A stretch of 64,000 nucleotides of DNA from NCBI RefSeq assembly GCF_011207455.1, contig NZ_CP048877.1, forward strand, positions 674,576 to 738,575, written 5' to 3'. This stretch comes from Thermosulfuriphilus ammonigenes. Lineage in GTDB: Bacteria; Desulfobacterota; Thermodesulfobacteria; Thermodesulfobacteriales; ST65. Within the stretch, counting starts at the first letter, position 1; each line of letters begins with the position of its first letter. The translations under genes were made by a program, and so were the position numbers. This document shows, one piece after another, positions 1 through 9,117 of this stretch. A model generated the notes under the pieces. It was not told where the DNA came from. It saw only the letters and a list, made by a program, of their open reading frames with translations, and searched no databases.

Positions 1-422
1 AAGGCCATGGGATAAGGAAGATAAATGGCTTTAGTCTTCCCCAGTCCGAAGTCAAAGTCACTATCCCTTTCCACCGGACAGGCCTCCACACAGGCCCCAC
101 AGGCGGTACAGTTTTCGTTAACCATCCGGGGGGCAATACTTACCGAGACATTATAGTTTCCAGGCCCTCCAGATATTCCTTTAACTTCCGCCATTGTGTA
201 GAAGGTGATCCGAGGATTTTCCTTTATTCGCCGGAAGTTTATCTCCAGACCGCAGGTTGGTGGGCAGAGCTTCGGGAAGTAATAGTTCAACTGGGCCACT
301 CGACCGCCGAGATAAGGGGCCTTTTCTAAGAGGATGACCTCATAGCCAACCTCTGCAGCCTCCACGGCGGCCGTAATACCGCTTATACCCCCGCCGATGA
401 CCAGTATCTTTCCTTCCGCCAT
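1..422 (-). CDS. qmoA: QmoA, quinone-interacting membrane-bound oxidoreductase subunit A (3' end cut by window)
   Basis: This is the N-terminal part of an HdrA-like flavoprotein. It starts at the ATG at 420-422, preceded by GGAGGAAGAT as ribosome binding site. The visible translation has the FAD-binding motif GGGISGITA near residue 10, a second dinucleotide-fold stretch (LEKAPYLGGR), the CPPTCGLE segment, and a ferredoxin-like CTACGACVEACP. In sulfate reducers QmoABC links the menaquinol pool to AprAB. The position directly behind sat-aprB-aprA on the same strand fits the conserved sat-apr-qmo order. The reading frame runs off the left edge, so the C-terminus is not seen. Confidence 0.9.
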   Translation of the reverse strand, partial: MAEGKILVIGGGISGITAAVEAAEVGYEVILLEKAPYLGGRVAQLNYYFPKLCPPTCGLEINFRRIKENPRITFYTMAEVKGISGGPGNYNVSVSIAPRMVNENCTACGACVEACPVERDSDFDFGLGKTKAIYLPYPMA

Positions 423-501
423 ATCTTCCTCCAGATTTGAAATTTTTCGATCCTTTGAGCCAGAGGCTAACGCGCGAACCTCCGCTTCAAAGGACCGTAT
501 T

Positions 502-539
502 AAAAAGCTCCAGGCACCAATTGGTGCCTGGAGCTTTTT
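502..539. terminator. Perfect 38-bp palindrome with T-tract after aprA
   Basis: The half-site AAAAAGCTCCAGGCACCAA is followed immediately by its exact reverse complement, centred at 520/521, giving a long hairpin flanked by A and T runs. It lies 22 bases past the aprA stop and about 80 bases before the qmoA start. This is what an intrinsic terminator looks like on either strand. It would end the sat-aprBA transcript, fully or partly, before qmoA. Confidence 0.85.
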
Positions 540-560
540 CTAACCGTTTAGACCACTCAT

Positions 561-2549
561 TTATGGTCCAAGAGGATCAGGAATAATCTGGATGTATGGG
601 AACTTCTCCAAGGTCCACTCGCCAGTTTCCGCATTGAAACTAGAGAGCGTAAAGCAACGCCAGTTGGCATCGTCGATATTCAGAAAGTCAGCCCGATAGT
701 AGTAACCAGGATAACGGCTCTCCTCGCGGAAGAGGATGTGGCGGAGATGGGCCTCAGCCGTAAGGATACGGTGGTAGTTTTCCCAGGCCCTCATAAGCTC
801 GTGGAGGTCTCGAGCCGCCATCTTGGCCGCATCCTCACGGAGCATAACGAGAAGCTCAAGGCCCCGCTCCAGCATAATCTTGTTGGTCTGGTAGTAAGTG
901 GCTACACCAGCCACATACTCATCCATGATCTTCTGGAGCCGGAACTGACACTGCTTGGGCAGAATGTAGTTAGGATTGATCTCAAAGGCCGTGGTAGCTC
1001 CCTTGAACTCCTCGAAGCGATACCAAGGAGCATAGATCTCCTTCTTGAGCTCCTCAGGATTTTCCTTCGGAGTGGGTTTGAAGTCTTTGTTGTCGAGGCA
1101 GAACTTGATCATGGCCTTAGCGGCAATACGGCCCTCAACATGGGAGCCAGAAGAGAACTTGTGACCACAGGCGCCGCAGGTGTCACCGGCCACAAACAGG
1201 CCCTTGACCGTGGTCATACGATTGTAAAGACCGATCTCCTTCCAGGGCTCCTTGTACTCAGCCGGGACCCAGTCCTCATCCGGACCGCAGGCCCAAGCCC
1301 CAGCACAACCGGCGTGAGAACCGAGGAAGTAAGGCTCGGTAGGCATAATCTCAGAGGGTACCTTCTCAGGCTCAATATTCAGACAGGCCCACAGACCAGC
1401 CTGGGTAACGCACATGTCAAGGAAGTCTTCCCAGGCCTCAGCAATGAGGTGCTTAAAGCGCTTCTTATCCATGGTCTTGGCCGCTTCCTGAAGGGCCACC
1501 TCAGTGTGCATGTAGATAGGCCCACGGCCTTCCTTCATCTCAATGAGCATGGCGTGGTTACGGAGACAGGTACCAATAACTGAGGCCTCGCTGTAAGGCT
1601 TAAACTTGTCAAGCTCATCCTTGTGCTTGGCGATGTAATCCTCACCATAGGCGTTGCTAGCCTTGGCCTTGAAGAGGAGGAACCAAGCACCAACCGGACC
1701 GTAACCATCCTTAAAACGAGCCGGGACAAAACGGTTCTCCATAAGAACCAGCTTACCACCGGCAATCAGGGTCATAGCGTAACCAGAGCCCGGATTCCAG
1801 ACAGGGTACCAGGCACGGCCCATACCCTCACCAACGGAACGGGGCCGGAAGATGTTCACCGCGCCACCGGTGACCACCAAAGTGGCGTTGGCCTTGATGA
1901 TATAAACCTTGTTTTCACGAACACTGAAACCAACACCACCGCAGCAGCGATTGGGCTCATTGGCATCCATAAGGGGACGAACGATGAAGCAACGCTCGAT
2001 GATATTCTCCATCCCCAGGGCATTCTTGGCCGCCTCAGCCACGATGCACTTATAGGACTCACCGTTGATCATGATCTGCCAGCGACCAGAACGGACCGGC
2101 TTGGCTCCGCCACGAAGAGTAAGACCACGGGCCTTGGCCTCGGCACCGTCAAGAGTCTCACCATCGTCGGTCTTCTTCCAGATAGGAAGACCCCAGTCCT
2201 CAAAAGCATGAACAGTATCATCCACATGACGGCCAACATCGAAAGAAAGATCCTCTCGGATGATGCCCATCAGGTCACAACGAACCATCCGGACATAATC
2301 ATCGGGCTTGTTCTCACCAATGTAGGTGTTAATAGCCGAAAGCCCCATGGCCACGGCACCAGAACGCTCCATGGCGGCCTTATCTACCAAAAGAATCTTT
2401 AGACCAGCCGGCTTGGCCCACCGTACGGCTTCAACCGCAGCGCCGCAGGCAGCCATACCACCACCGACCAGGAGAATGTCGGTTTCCAGCTCGACAATCT
2501 CAGGCTCCGCACAGGGAAGCCCCGGGTTATAAGAATGAATCTTACCCAT
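561..2549 (-). CDS. aprA: Adenylylsulfate (APS) reductase alpha subunit
   Basis: This 662-aa flavoprotein reduces APS to sulfite and AMP in the cytoplasm as a heterodimer with AprB. An N-terminal FAD-binding fold begins at about residue 24 (LLVGGGMAACGAA). The sequence also has the fumarate-reductase-like segments typical of AprA, including CIVAEAAKNALG and the late FVAGDTCGACGHKFSSG. Length is normal for the family. A strong AAGGAGGT site precedes the ATG. It is the third gene of sat-aprB-aprA, 38 bases after aprB, and ends just before a palindromic terminator. Identification is secure from sequence and context together. Confidence 0.97.
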   Translation of the reverse strand: MGKIHSYNPGLPCAEPEIVELETDILLVGGGMAACGAAVEAVRWAKPAGLKILLVDKAAMERSGAVAMGLSAINTYIGENKPDDYVRMVRCDLMGIIREDLSFDVGRHVDDTVHAFEDWGLPIWKKTDDGETLDGAEAKARGLTLRGGAKPVRSGRWQIMINGESYKCIVAEAAKNALGMENIIERCFIVRPLMDANEPNRCCGGVGFSVRENKVYIIKANATLVVTGGAVNIFRPRSVGEGMGRAWYPVWNPGSGYAMTLIAGGKLVLMENRFVPARFKDGYGPVGAWFLLFKAKASNAYGEDYIAKHKDELDKFKPYSEASVIGTCLRNHAMLIEMKEGRGPIYMHTEVALQEAAKTMDKKRFKHLIAEAWEDFLDMCVTQAGLWACLNIEPEKVPSEIMPTEPYFLGSHAGCAGAWACGPDEDWVPAEYKEPWKEIGLYNRMTTVKGLFVAGDTCGACGHKFSSGSHVEGRIAAKAMIKFCLDNKDFKPTPKENPEELKKEIYAPWYRFEEFKGATTAFEINPNYILPKQCQFRLQKIMDEYVAGVATYYQTNKIMLERGLELLVMLREDAAKMAARDLHELMRAWENYHRILTAEAHLRHILFREESRYPGYYYRADFLNIDDANWRCFTLSSFNAETGEWTLEKFPYIQIIPDPLGP

Positions 2550-2587
2550 AGTCTACCTCCTTATATGAACTTTTTAGATTGATGTCA

Positions 2588-3052
2588 TTAGCCAGCAAAC
2601 TTGATAGCCACAGGATTCTCCGGAGTGGCCGGAGTCACACCATCGGCGATTTCAGTGAAAAGACGATTGTCACCAATGGCATCGAGACTGGGATCAGGCT
2701 TACCCACGGTAGGATCAGCCTCACCTTCCGGGGTAGTCCGGATAGGGAACTTGAAGCGCAGCACCACGCCATTACGGAACTTAATGGTCCACATGATAGA
2801 ATCAGTACCCCGCATTGGCTGACAGGTACCGCCCATAGGAGCGAAGTCAGAGTAATGGCGCACAGAGATAGCGCCCTGCGGGCAAATCTTAACGCAAGAA
2901 TAACACTCCCAACACTGATCCGGCTCCTGGTTATAAGCCTTCATCGCATCGGTGTCGAGAATCATCAGGTCATTAGGGCAGATGTACATGCAGGCCGTCT
3001 TCTCTCCGCCCTTGCACCCGTCACACTTTTCTGGATTGACATAACTCGGCAT
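2588..3052 (-). CDS. aprB: APS reductase beta subunit, 2x[4Fe-4S] ferredoxin
   Basis: This 154-aa iron-sulfur subunit passes electrons to the FAD of AprA. Two cluster-binding cysteine sets are visible: C10, C13, C21, C25 with the expanded spacing typical of AprB, and C47, C50, C53, C57. The C-terminal half is the AprB tail that wraps around AprA in known structures. The gene sits between sat and aprA with its own AAGGAGGT site. Electrons are expected to come from QmoABC, encoded downstream. Confidence 0.97.
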   Translation of the reverse strand: MPSYVNPEKCDGCKGGEKTACMYICPNDLMILDTDAMKAYNQEPDQCWECYSCVKICPQGAISVRHYSDFAPMGGTCQPMRGTDSIMWTIKFRNGVVLRFKFPIRTTPEGEADPTVGKPDPSLDAIGDNRLFTEIADGVTPATPENPVAIKFAG

Positions 3053-3135
3053 ACTCTACCTCCTTCTAGAAGAGTTTTTGGTTAGTTAGCCCTACAAAAG
3101 CCCTCTCTTCCCCCTTTGAGTTTCACCCCCCTTAA

Positions 3136-4389
3136 TTATTTCTTGGCACCAGGTAGATCCTCGTAAGCACCCTTCTTGATCTCCACCTTGACCCCTTTCT
3201 GGGCCAGCTCCTGGTAGTACTTAACCAAGATCTCTATGACCTCGGGACGACTAAACTCACGAGGAGGAACCTGACCTTCGGCCAGCATCCGACGAAGCTT
3301 GGTGCCAGAGAGGACCAGACGATCCTCATTGCCGTGAGGACAGGTCTTAAGAGAGGCCATACCCTCACACTTGTAGCAATAGAAAGTCCAGTCCATCTTA
3401 AGGGGGCGAAGCTCCAAGGCCCCAGGCCATAGCTTGTCAAAGATCTCTTGAGCCTCAAAGACTCCATAGTAGTCACCGACACCAGCATGATCACGACCAA
3501 CAATTAAATGGCTACAGCCAAAGTTCTGACGGAAGATGGCGTGCAAAAGGGCCTCCTTGGGCCCGGCGTAGCGCATATCCAGAGGATAAACACCAAGGAC
3601 AGTCCGGTCTTTATTGTAGTATTTATCTATAAGGACCTCGTAGCACTTCATACGGATATCAGCGGGAATATCGCCGGGCTTAAGCTTACCCACCAAGGCA
3701 TGGATAAAGACGCCGTCAGAGACTTCCTGCGCCACCTTGGTGAGATACTCATGAGAGCGATGGATAGGATTCCGGGTCTGAAAGGCGGCCACCGTGCTCC
3801 AGCCCTTTTCCTCAAAGATGGCCCGGGCCTGTGCCGGATGGAGGTAGTAATCGCCGTATTTCTCAGGATAATCCAGCTCTGTTAGGACCTTCACCGGACC
3901 AGCGATATTGTACTCACCCTGGCCCATAACCATGGCCACCCCGGGGTGCTCCATATCATCGGTCTTATAGACGTGGATACACTCCTCACGCTTGGCCTTT
4001 TCATCAAGTTGATAGACCTCTTCTACAGTCATGGTGGCCATGAGGGTGCCGGTTTCCTTATCCCAAAGGGCAACATCTGAACCCTCTTTCACATTTTTGA
4101 CCTGCTCAGCATCAATGGAGCAACAAATAGGAATGGGCCACATAGTGCCCGGATCAGACTTGCGAAGCTTCATCTCATAAATAACACCTTCCCAATCCTC
4201 CTTACCCATAAAACCAGTAAGGGGAGTGAAGGCCCCCATACCAATCATGAGGAGATCACCCTTTTCGCGGGAGCCAATCTCGATACGGGGAAGATTTTGA
4301 GCCCGCTTTATCTCCTCCTCTCTTTCCGTCCCGTGGAGCAGGCGCGGGGTTAACTTTTTCTTTGAACCATGGGGGTTAACTAGAGCCAT
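3136..4389 (-). CDS. sat: Sulfate adenylyltransferase (ATP sulfurylase), dissimilatory type
   Basis: This enzyme activates sulfate with ATP to APS, or works in reverse during sulfite/thiosulfate disproportionation. The 417-aa protein has the signature QTRNPIH at residues 204-210 and GRDHAG at 298-303, both ATP/sulfate-binding motifs. It also has a CYKC...TCPHG zinc-type cysteine set near residue 340. It is the first gene of the sat-aprB-aprA unit. A consensus sigma-70 promoter lies 65 bases upstream of the ATG, and the start has a GGAGAGGG site. Confidence 0.97.
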   Translation of the reverse strand: MALVNPHGSKKKLTPRLLHGTEREEEIKRAQNLPRIEIGSREKGDLLMIGMGAFTPLTGFMGKEDWEGVIYEMKLRKSDPGTMWPIPICCSIDAEQVKNVKEGSDVALWDKETGTLMATMTVEEVYQLDEKAKREECIHVYKTDDMEHPGVAMVMGQGEYNIAGPVKVLTELDYPEKYGDYYLHPAQARAIFEEKGWSTVAAFQTRNPIHRSHEYLTKVAQEVSDGVFIHALVGKLKPGDIPADIRMKCYEVLIDKYYNKDRTVLGVYPLDMRYAGPKEALLHAIFRQNFGCSHLIVGRDHAGVGDYYGVFEAQEIFDKLWPGALELRPLKMDWTFYCYKCEGMASLKTCPHGNEDRLVLSGTKLRRMLAEGQVPPREFSRPEVIEILVKYYQELAQKGVKVEIKKGAYEDLPGAKK

Positions 4390-4454
4390 GACCCTCTCCT
4401 TTCTGCAAAATTTTATGGATTAAATAAATGAATCTTCACTCATTTGCCAGGGTA

Positions 4455-4483
4455 TTTATATGGAACAATGTCTTCCATGTCAA
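4455..4483 (-). promoter_or_regulatory. Sigma-70 promoter of sat-aprBA with a dyad in the spacer
   Basis: On the minus strand TTGACA (4478-4483) and TATAAA (4455-4460) are separated by exactly 17 bases, a near-consensus promoter. The spacer itself is an inverted repeat, TGGAA-N7-TTCCA, filling 4461-4477. A protein bound there would block RNA polymerase, so it is a candidate repressor operator. The regulator is not identifiable from this window. Confidence 0.75.
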
Positions 4484-4502
4484 GCGGAAAAAGGGGCTAT
4501 AA

Positions 4503-5216
4503 TTGTTTAAACGCTATATTGCTGATATATTTAAAACCCTAGTGAATAATTTCTCATCAGTTTCTGAAAAATCCGGTTCCTCTTTTTGCATTAGGCCCCA
4601 GAGAAGTCAAGATTTTTTTGTTTACGGGGCTGTTTTAGCCGGGGGGCAAAGTCGCCGCTTCGGAAAAGATAAGGCCCGCTTTAAGTGGCAGGGTGTCTCT
4701 TTTGTGGAACGGGTTTGTTTGGCTTTGGAAAGAAGCGGTCTGCCTGTTTGTATAATTTTAAAAAAGGATCAAGCTTATTATTATAAGGATAGCGGACGAA
4801 AAATTCTTCCTGATCTATACCCCCAACAGACCCCTCTAGTAGGTCTCCTAACAGCCCTTGAATCTCTCCCCTCTGAATGGGTATTTGTGACTGCCTGTGA
4901 TATGCCAGCTATTTGTCCCCGACTGATAAAAGGCTTAATTCATCTAGCCCAAGAGAGTCCGGCGGAAGCTATTATCCCTGTTTACAAAAGCCGCCCCCAG
5001 CCTCTCCTCGGCCTTTATCGTCGAACAATCCTGGAACAGGCCAGAAATCATTTAAGAAGAAAAGAGCTTTCTCTCCAGAGACTTTTGAGTAGCCTAAGGA
5101 GGCACCTTGTTTCGGAAAGACTCTGGCGAAGCCTTGATCCTCAGGGGACAAGCTTTTTGAACATAAACTATCCTGAAGATGTCAGTAGATTGACAAAGGC
5201 CTTAGGGAGGCTTTAA
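4503..5216 (+). CDS. mobA: Molybdenum cofactor guanylyltransferase
   Basis: The protein transfers GMP from GTP to molybdopterin to make the guanine dinucleotide cofactor of molybdo/tungsto-enzymes such as formate dehydrogenase. The nucleotide-binding signature LAGGQSRRFGKDKA is at about residues 45-58 and TACDMP, the metal-binding Asp region, at about 138-143. The start is uncertain. The longest frame opens at a TTG at 4503 that overlaps a TATAAT (4498-4503), so a later start such as GTG 4542 is more plausible. Homologues begin only a few residues before LAGG. The gene is divergent from sat. Confidence 0.88.
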   Translation: MFKRYIADIFKTLVNNFSSVSEKSGSSFCIRPQRSQDFFVYGAVLAGGQSRRFGKDKARFKWQGVSFVERVCLALERSGLPVCIILKKDQAYYYKDSGRKILPDLYPQQTPLVGLLTALESLPSEWVFVTACDMPAICPRLIKGLIHLAQESPAEAIIPVYKSRPQPLLGLYRRTILEQARNHLRRKELSLQRLLSSLRRHLVSERLWRSLDPQGTSFLNINYPEDVSRLTKALGRL

Positions 5217-5241
5217 ATGGACAAAACTTGGGGAGGCAAAC

Positions 5242-6057
5242 ATGGGTAAGTTCGAACATAAACTAACCGCCCGGGACAAGGTTATTGTTCCCGTCCAGTT
5301 GACAGAAAAGACCCGCTTCCGTTTTGTTTGCGACAAGGGCGTGCCTTGCTTTACTGAATGTTGCTCAGACCTCTTTATTTGTCTTACACCATATGACATC
5401 ATCCGGCTCAAAAATAATCTGGGGTTAAGTTGTGATGAATTTCTCCTCAAGTACACAGAGCCTTTCATCCTTCCCCGTTCAGGACTCCCGGTGGCCCGTC
5501 TTAAGATGGAAGGGGAACAAAAACTCTGTCCTTTCCTTCTAGATGGAGGCTGTTCTGTGTATCCAGACCGGCCGGTCTCCTGCCGTTACTACCCCATCGG
5601 CATGGGAATGTTTCGCAATACAGACAAAAAAAAGAACGAGGAGTTCTACTATTTTGTCAAAGAGGGTTTTTGTCAGGGAATGGGCCGGGGTAAAGAGTGG
5701 ACTATTGCTGAGTGGCGGAAGAACCAAGGAGCAGTGGAATACGATGAATTCAATCAAGACTGGATGGAAATCATCATGAAGAAAGAATCCCTGGGGCCCA
5801 TGAAGGTTCATCCTCAGACCCTGGAGATGTTCTTTATGGTCTCTACCAATGTAGATCGCTTCAGAGATTTTGTTTTTGGTAGCCGGTTTCTGGAGATTTA
5901 CGATGTAGATGAACAAACAGTAGAAAAAATCCGCCAAAGTGAGCTTGAGCTCCTTAAGTTCGGTTTTCTTTGGTTAAAGAAGGCCTTATATAATGAAGGC
6001 CCCCTTCGTCTGCGCGAAGAGGCCAAACGCCCCAAGAAGAAGGTAAAACCACTTTAG
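5242..6057 (+). CDS. YkgJ-family cysteine cluster protein
   Basis: This 271-aa protein of the YkgJ-type zinc/iron-chelating family has clustered cysteines: C30, C36, C40, C41, then CPFL, GGCSVY and SCRYYPIG around residues 95-118. The motif CSVYPDRPVSCR is the family hallmark. The function of the family is not settled; metal or Fe-S binding is inferred. It follows mobA by 25 bases with a GGGAGG site and may be cotranscribed. Proteins of this family are often seen beside sulfate-reduction genes in related bacteria, which is recollection and was not checked here. Confidence 0.85.
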   Translation: MGKFEHKLTARDKVIVPVQLTEKTRFRFVCDKGVPCFTECCSDLFICLTPYDIIRLKNNLGLSCDEFLLKYTEPFILPRSGLPVARLKMEGEQKLCPFLLDGGCSVYPDRPVSCRYYPIGMGMFRNTDKKKNEEFYYFVKEGFCQGMGRGKEWTIAEWRKNQGAVEYDEFNQDWMEIIMKKESLGPMKVHPQTLEMFFMVSTNVDRFRDFVFGSRFLEIYDVDEQTVEKIRQSELELLKFGFLWLKKALYNEGPLRLREEAKRPKKKVKPL

Positions 6058-6075
6058 CCATTTAGGTTTCACCAG

Positions 6076-6150
6076 GCCGGCGTAGCTCAGCGGCAGAGCA
6101 GCGGATTCGTAATCCGCAGGTCAGGGGTTCAAATCCCCTCGCCGGCTCCA
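6076..6150 (+). tRNA. tRNA-Thr (anticodon CGU)
   Basis: A full cloverleaf can be drawn: acceptor stem GCCGGCG/CGCCGGC, anticodon stem GCGGA/TCCGC around loop TTCGTAA, and T-arm AGGGG-TTCAAAT-CCCCT. The CCA end is encoded. It marks the left border of the AT-rich island. Confidence 0.95.
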
Positions 6151-6694
6151 ACCTTTCCCAGGAATATCAAGCCTTTCCTGGAAATCAGTTTCGTGAAATC
6201 TGATGGGATGCCCAAATTGCCCGCGCTCTGCAGGCAATCGGCAGGCAATTTTGATCAGGAATTCTTTCCTCAGAAGCCAGGCGACGCTCGGGGGGCTTTC
6301 CGGTGTAGACTAGGTAGAACATGGTAAGAAAGGAGCCAAGATGGCAAAGGCGGAAGAAGCCTTAGAACTGCTGGAGATGAGAGAGTTTGCCAACTTAGCG
6401 AGACCGGATGTCCCGATTCCGGGCTGTATCCAGATCTGGTCTCCTGGTCACCGGAGATCATTATCCCCTTAGCTAATCCCCGGAGGCGGGTTCTTTCTGG
6501 AGTACAAGGTGAGGCTTTTCCTTTTGAAATTCATCCGGGAGGCTGAGCCATTGATTCGACGATAATGGGACGAAGCTTGGAAACTGGTGCGATCAGGGGT
6601 CCTAGGGGAATTTTGTGTAAAGTTTTTCAGGCAAAGTTGTCTTTTTAAAGCACTGCTTCAAGCTCGTAGGTCAAGATAAACTTCTGCTGAAGTT
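6151..6694. other. Non-coding or decayed DNA next to tRNA-Thr
   Basis: No intact gene is visible. On the plus strand a frame opening at ATG 6341 begins MAKAEEALELLEMREF and then breaks at stops and shifts after about 45 codons. It looks like the relic of a transposon-type protein, but the family could not be named. Confidence 0.4.
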
Positions 6695-7500
6695 CGTAAC
6701 TTACCGCTTGTACCGTAGGCATGGGCCTGCGCCACCATTTGTCCAGAAGATTAACCACCTGAACAAAAACAAGTTCACTTCCAAGGTCCTCTCCGGGGGG
6801 AAATAATTCCCAAGATCCACGGCCATCCTTTCTAAGCCCGCATTAATGCTTCCTACTGCATTGGTAGAATAAACGTGCTTGCGCACTCCTGAGGATAATC
6901 CAGAAAAGTCAGATAATGAGATGCCTTCTCTTTCAAACCCTTTCCCCAAGTTTAGTGTTCTTCCTTGACCACCTGGCAGAGGTCGGCAAAAAGCTTTTCG
7001 CCCTCCTTTCGGCCTGAGCAATCCTAATGGCAAAAAGGGACCTTTCTTTCCGGTAGGCTTTATTTGGGAGCTTAGTCCTTAAATTTCACTGAAGATGAAT
7101 GAGACAGAGCTGATGCCTGGCAGAGGGAAAGAGCTTGCTTATAACTCTAGTGAGTCCCAGAAATCGTGGGTTACAAAAAGAGGGGGCTTTTAAGGCCTCG
7201 GTTAATGAGATCCTAAAGGACCTCGATCCAAAAGGCTTTGGACTCTCGGCCCTGAAGGAGCCCCAGGATATGCTTGGAACTTTGAAATCTATGCCAAAGC
7301 CACAAAGATGAAAGATCTTTCAGGCCTCCCTAGTTTCAGGATCTTTGATCTCTCCAGTTGGCATCGATAAAGATGGCAAACCGGTCAGGCTTAAGGGTTA
7401 TTTGTGGTAGCGGCCTGGAAAAGTAGACGATTCGGGCTCTGGGAATTTTCAATTTAAGGTTTCCGAAGGAGAGGTAGAGGTTGCAGGGGGTAGAAGCCGT
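6695..7500 (-). pseudogene. Decayed IS256/Mutator-family transposase
   Basis: Reading the minus strand across frames recovers ordered pieces of an IS256-type DDE transposase. These are FAIFIDANWRDQR (first catalytic Asp region), then GRESKAFWIEVL-DLINRGLK, FPSARHQLCLIHLQ-NL (second Asp region and Cx2H), and finally VRKHVYSTNAVGSINAGLER with GNYFPPERTLEVNLF. The last is the usual C-terminal helix region with its catalytic Glu neighbourhood. Internal stops and frameshifts make it inactive. The longest intact piece is 6701-7033. Boundaries are approximate. Confidence 0.75.
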
Positions 7501-7790
7501 TCGTCAAGGTAAGGGAAGTTCTTGTCTGGTATGGCTATCCTTCCTAGTTTTTCAAAATTTTATCTGCTTACATAAATTTTCTCCCATCCCTCAATTTCCT
7601 ATAAGCCGATCTGCAAGATGAGGATTTGAGCGACATTTTTGCTTTGCAGTTAGGAATGCAAAATCGCTTGCAATAACAGTTGACAATAGCCTCTGAGTGA
7701 TTAAAAGTCTTTTTAATTTCCCTTAATAGAGGGAAATTATTAATATAAATTTTTCATAAAAAGCTATTACATAAGAAAGGAGGTGAAAAA

Positions 7791-8657
7791 ATGAGATATC
7801 TTAAGGGAACGGTGATGATATCATTTTTGATCCTATTGGTCTTCTTTATCCCGCAAGGGGCTAAGGCCCTTACTATTGGAACTAAAGCTTATTACTATTT
7901 AGATGATTATCCTCCCTCCTTACCTATTCTGGAAGAAGATAGTGATTACAAGACTGCAGGTGGAGGAGCGATACAATCGCAGGTCCAATCTTCATGGGGT
8001 GGAATAGCGTCATCCTATGCCGATGAAAGTGGGATTTTTGCTGTACATTCTGAGTTTGGTGCAGGATCTTTGAAGGCTTACTATTTCACTGCAAAAGCAA
8101 CCTCTTCTACGATTATTACCAACCCCACATCTCATGCAATAGAATATGGTTTATTCTTCCAAATTCCTGAAGTAACTCTTGGGATATGGGATGACTGCAC
8201 TTGTCAGGGTCTAATTCAACACTCAAAATATGAAATAGATATTTTACTCAATGGCGTGTCGATATGGAAATCTGATGCCACATTAGAAGGTGGAAATGCT
8301 AACGGTTATACTCTAACCCAAAGTGGAGATGTTGTATTAAATCCTAGCTTTTCATTCTGGTATGACGCATATTTTCAATCTGCACCGTATAATGGTTATC
8401 TTGCTTTAGGTAGATTTGGGCCGGGTGACTCATTTACTCTTGGGTATGAAATGATGGTAATGATCTATGGAGCTGATTTTGAAACTGGTGCCATAGCATC
8501 AGTGGGTGACCCCTTTAACCTTACAAGTACTGTAAACTTCAATGTAAGCGGAAGCGGAATTACTCCTATTCCCGAACCCTCTACCCTCCTTCTCCTTAGC
8601 TCTGGCCTTGCAGGACTTGCGGGACTTAGAAAAAAGTTAAAACCTAAAATTTCTTAA
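7791..8657 (+). CDS. PEP-CTERM sorting domain protein (secreted)
   Basis: This 288-aa exported protein has an N-terminal signal peptide (residues 1-26, ending QGAKA) and a C-terminal PEP-CTERM tail. The tail begins PIPEPSTLLLL, is followed by a hydrophobic helix, and ends in RKKLK. In known systems this tail is cut by an exosortase (EpsH/XrtA type) after export, linking the protein to exopolysaccharide or biofilm matrix. No exosortase is in the window. The middle is a beta-rich domain I cannot assign. The start has an excellent AAAGGAGGTG site. Base composition is much more AT-rich than the neighbouring core genes, suggesting horizontal acquisition. Confidence 0.85.
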   Translation: MRYLKGTVMISFLILLVFFIPQGAKALTIGTKAYYYLDDYPPSLPILEEDSDYKTAGGGAIQSQVQSSWGGIASSYADESGIFAVHSEFGAGSLKAYYFTAKATSSTIITNPTSHAIEYGLFFQIPEVTLGIWDDCTCQGLIQHSKYEIDILLNGVSIWKSDATLEGGNANGYTLTQSGDVVLNPSFSFWYDAYFQSAPYNGYLALGRFGPGDSFTLGYEMMVMIYGADFETGAIASVGDPFNLTSTVNFNVSGSGITPIPEPSTLLLLSSGLAGLAGLRKKLKPKIS

Positions 8658-8995
8658 TTCTCCCGCTCTGAGTTCAAAGTCCTTTGAGCGAGCTGATGTT
8701 TAAGCACAGAGGGTTTAGAAGTAATCCGGGAGAAGTCTGTGCCAAGAGCGAGAAATTTGGCGGTAAAAGAGGTTCTCTTTGCCCATGATCCTTTTCGGCC
8801 CTGGATGGGTATCTTGAGCATCATGATGGGCTTGTAGATCTTACGGCTGACTTTGGCAGAGTGGAGGGCACCAAGGATTTGTTCGAAAGGCTGCCAGTTG
8901 ATGAGCTTATTGATGTGAGAGAGGATATCTTCGGGCAGATTTTGGTAGATGAGATGTTCTCCTATGGTGAGCTGGCCGCTGTTTTTCTTGAACAT
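8654..8995 (-). pseudogene. Truncated IS5-type transposase remnant
   Basis: The 113-codon frame starts MFKKNSGQLTIGEH and continues SHINKLINWQPFEQILG and YKPIMMLKI. This is the usual N-terminus of IS5/IS1182-like transposases, including the helical substrate-binding part. After about residue 60 it jumps to unrelated-looking sequence and stops, with no DDE catalytic domain, so a large internal piece has been lost. It overlaps the last four bases of the PEP-CTERM gene on the other strand. Confidence 0.7.
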
Positions 8996-9117
8996 TATCT
9001 AAATCCCTTTAGTTTTTGCTAATACTAGTATGAGAAATGGAACTTTTCACGAAATTTTGCAAAGGTCTCTCTTAATATAAGAGGTAAAATCAGAAAATTA
9101 AGGAAAGAGGAGAACAA

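Noticed and set aside
738-1583. 281-codon plus-strand open frame opposite aprA
   Set aside because: It is the complement of a strongly conserved gene, has no ribosome site, and the product has no domain character.
1623-2402. 259-codon plus-strand open frame opposite aprA
   Set aside because: Antisense shadow of aprA; Thr/His-rich composition reflects the complement of normal codons.
6695-7500. UGA codons in the IS256-type frame as possible selenocysteine
   Set aside because: The gene also has other stops and frameshifts, so it is ordinary decay.
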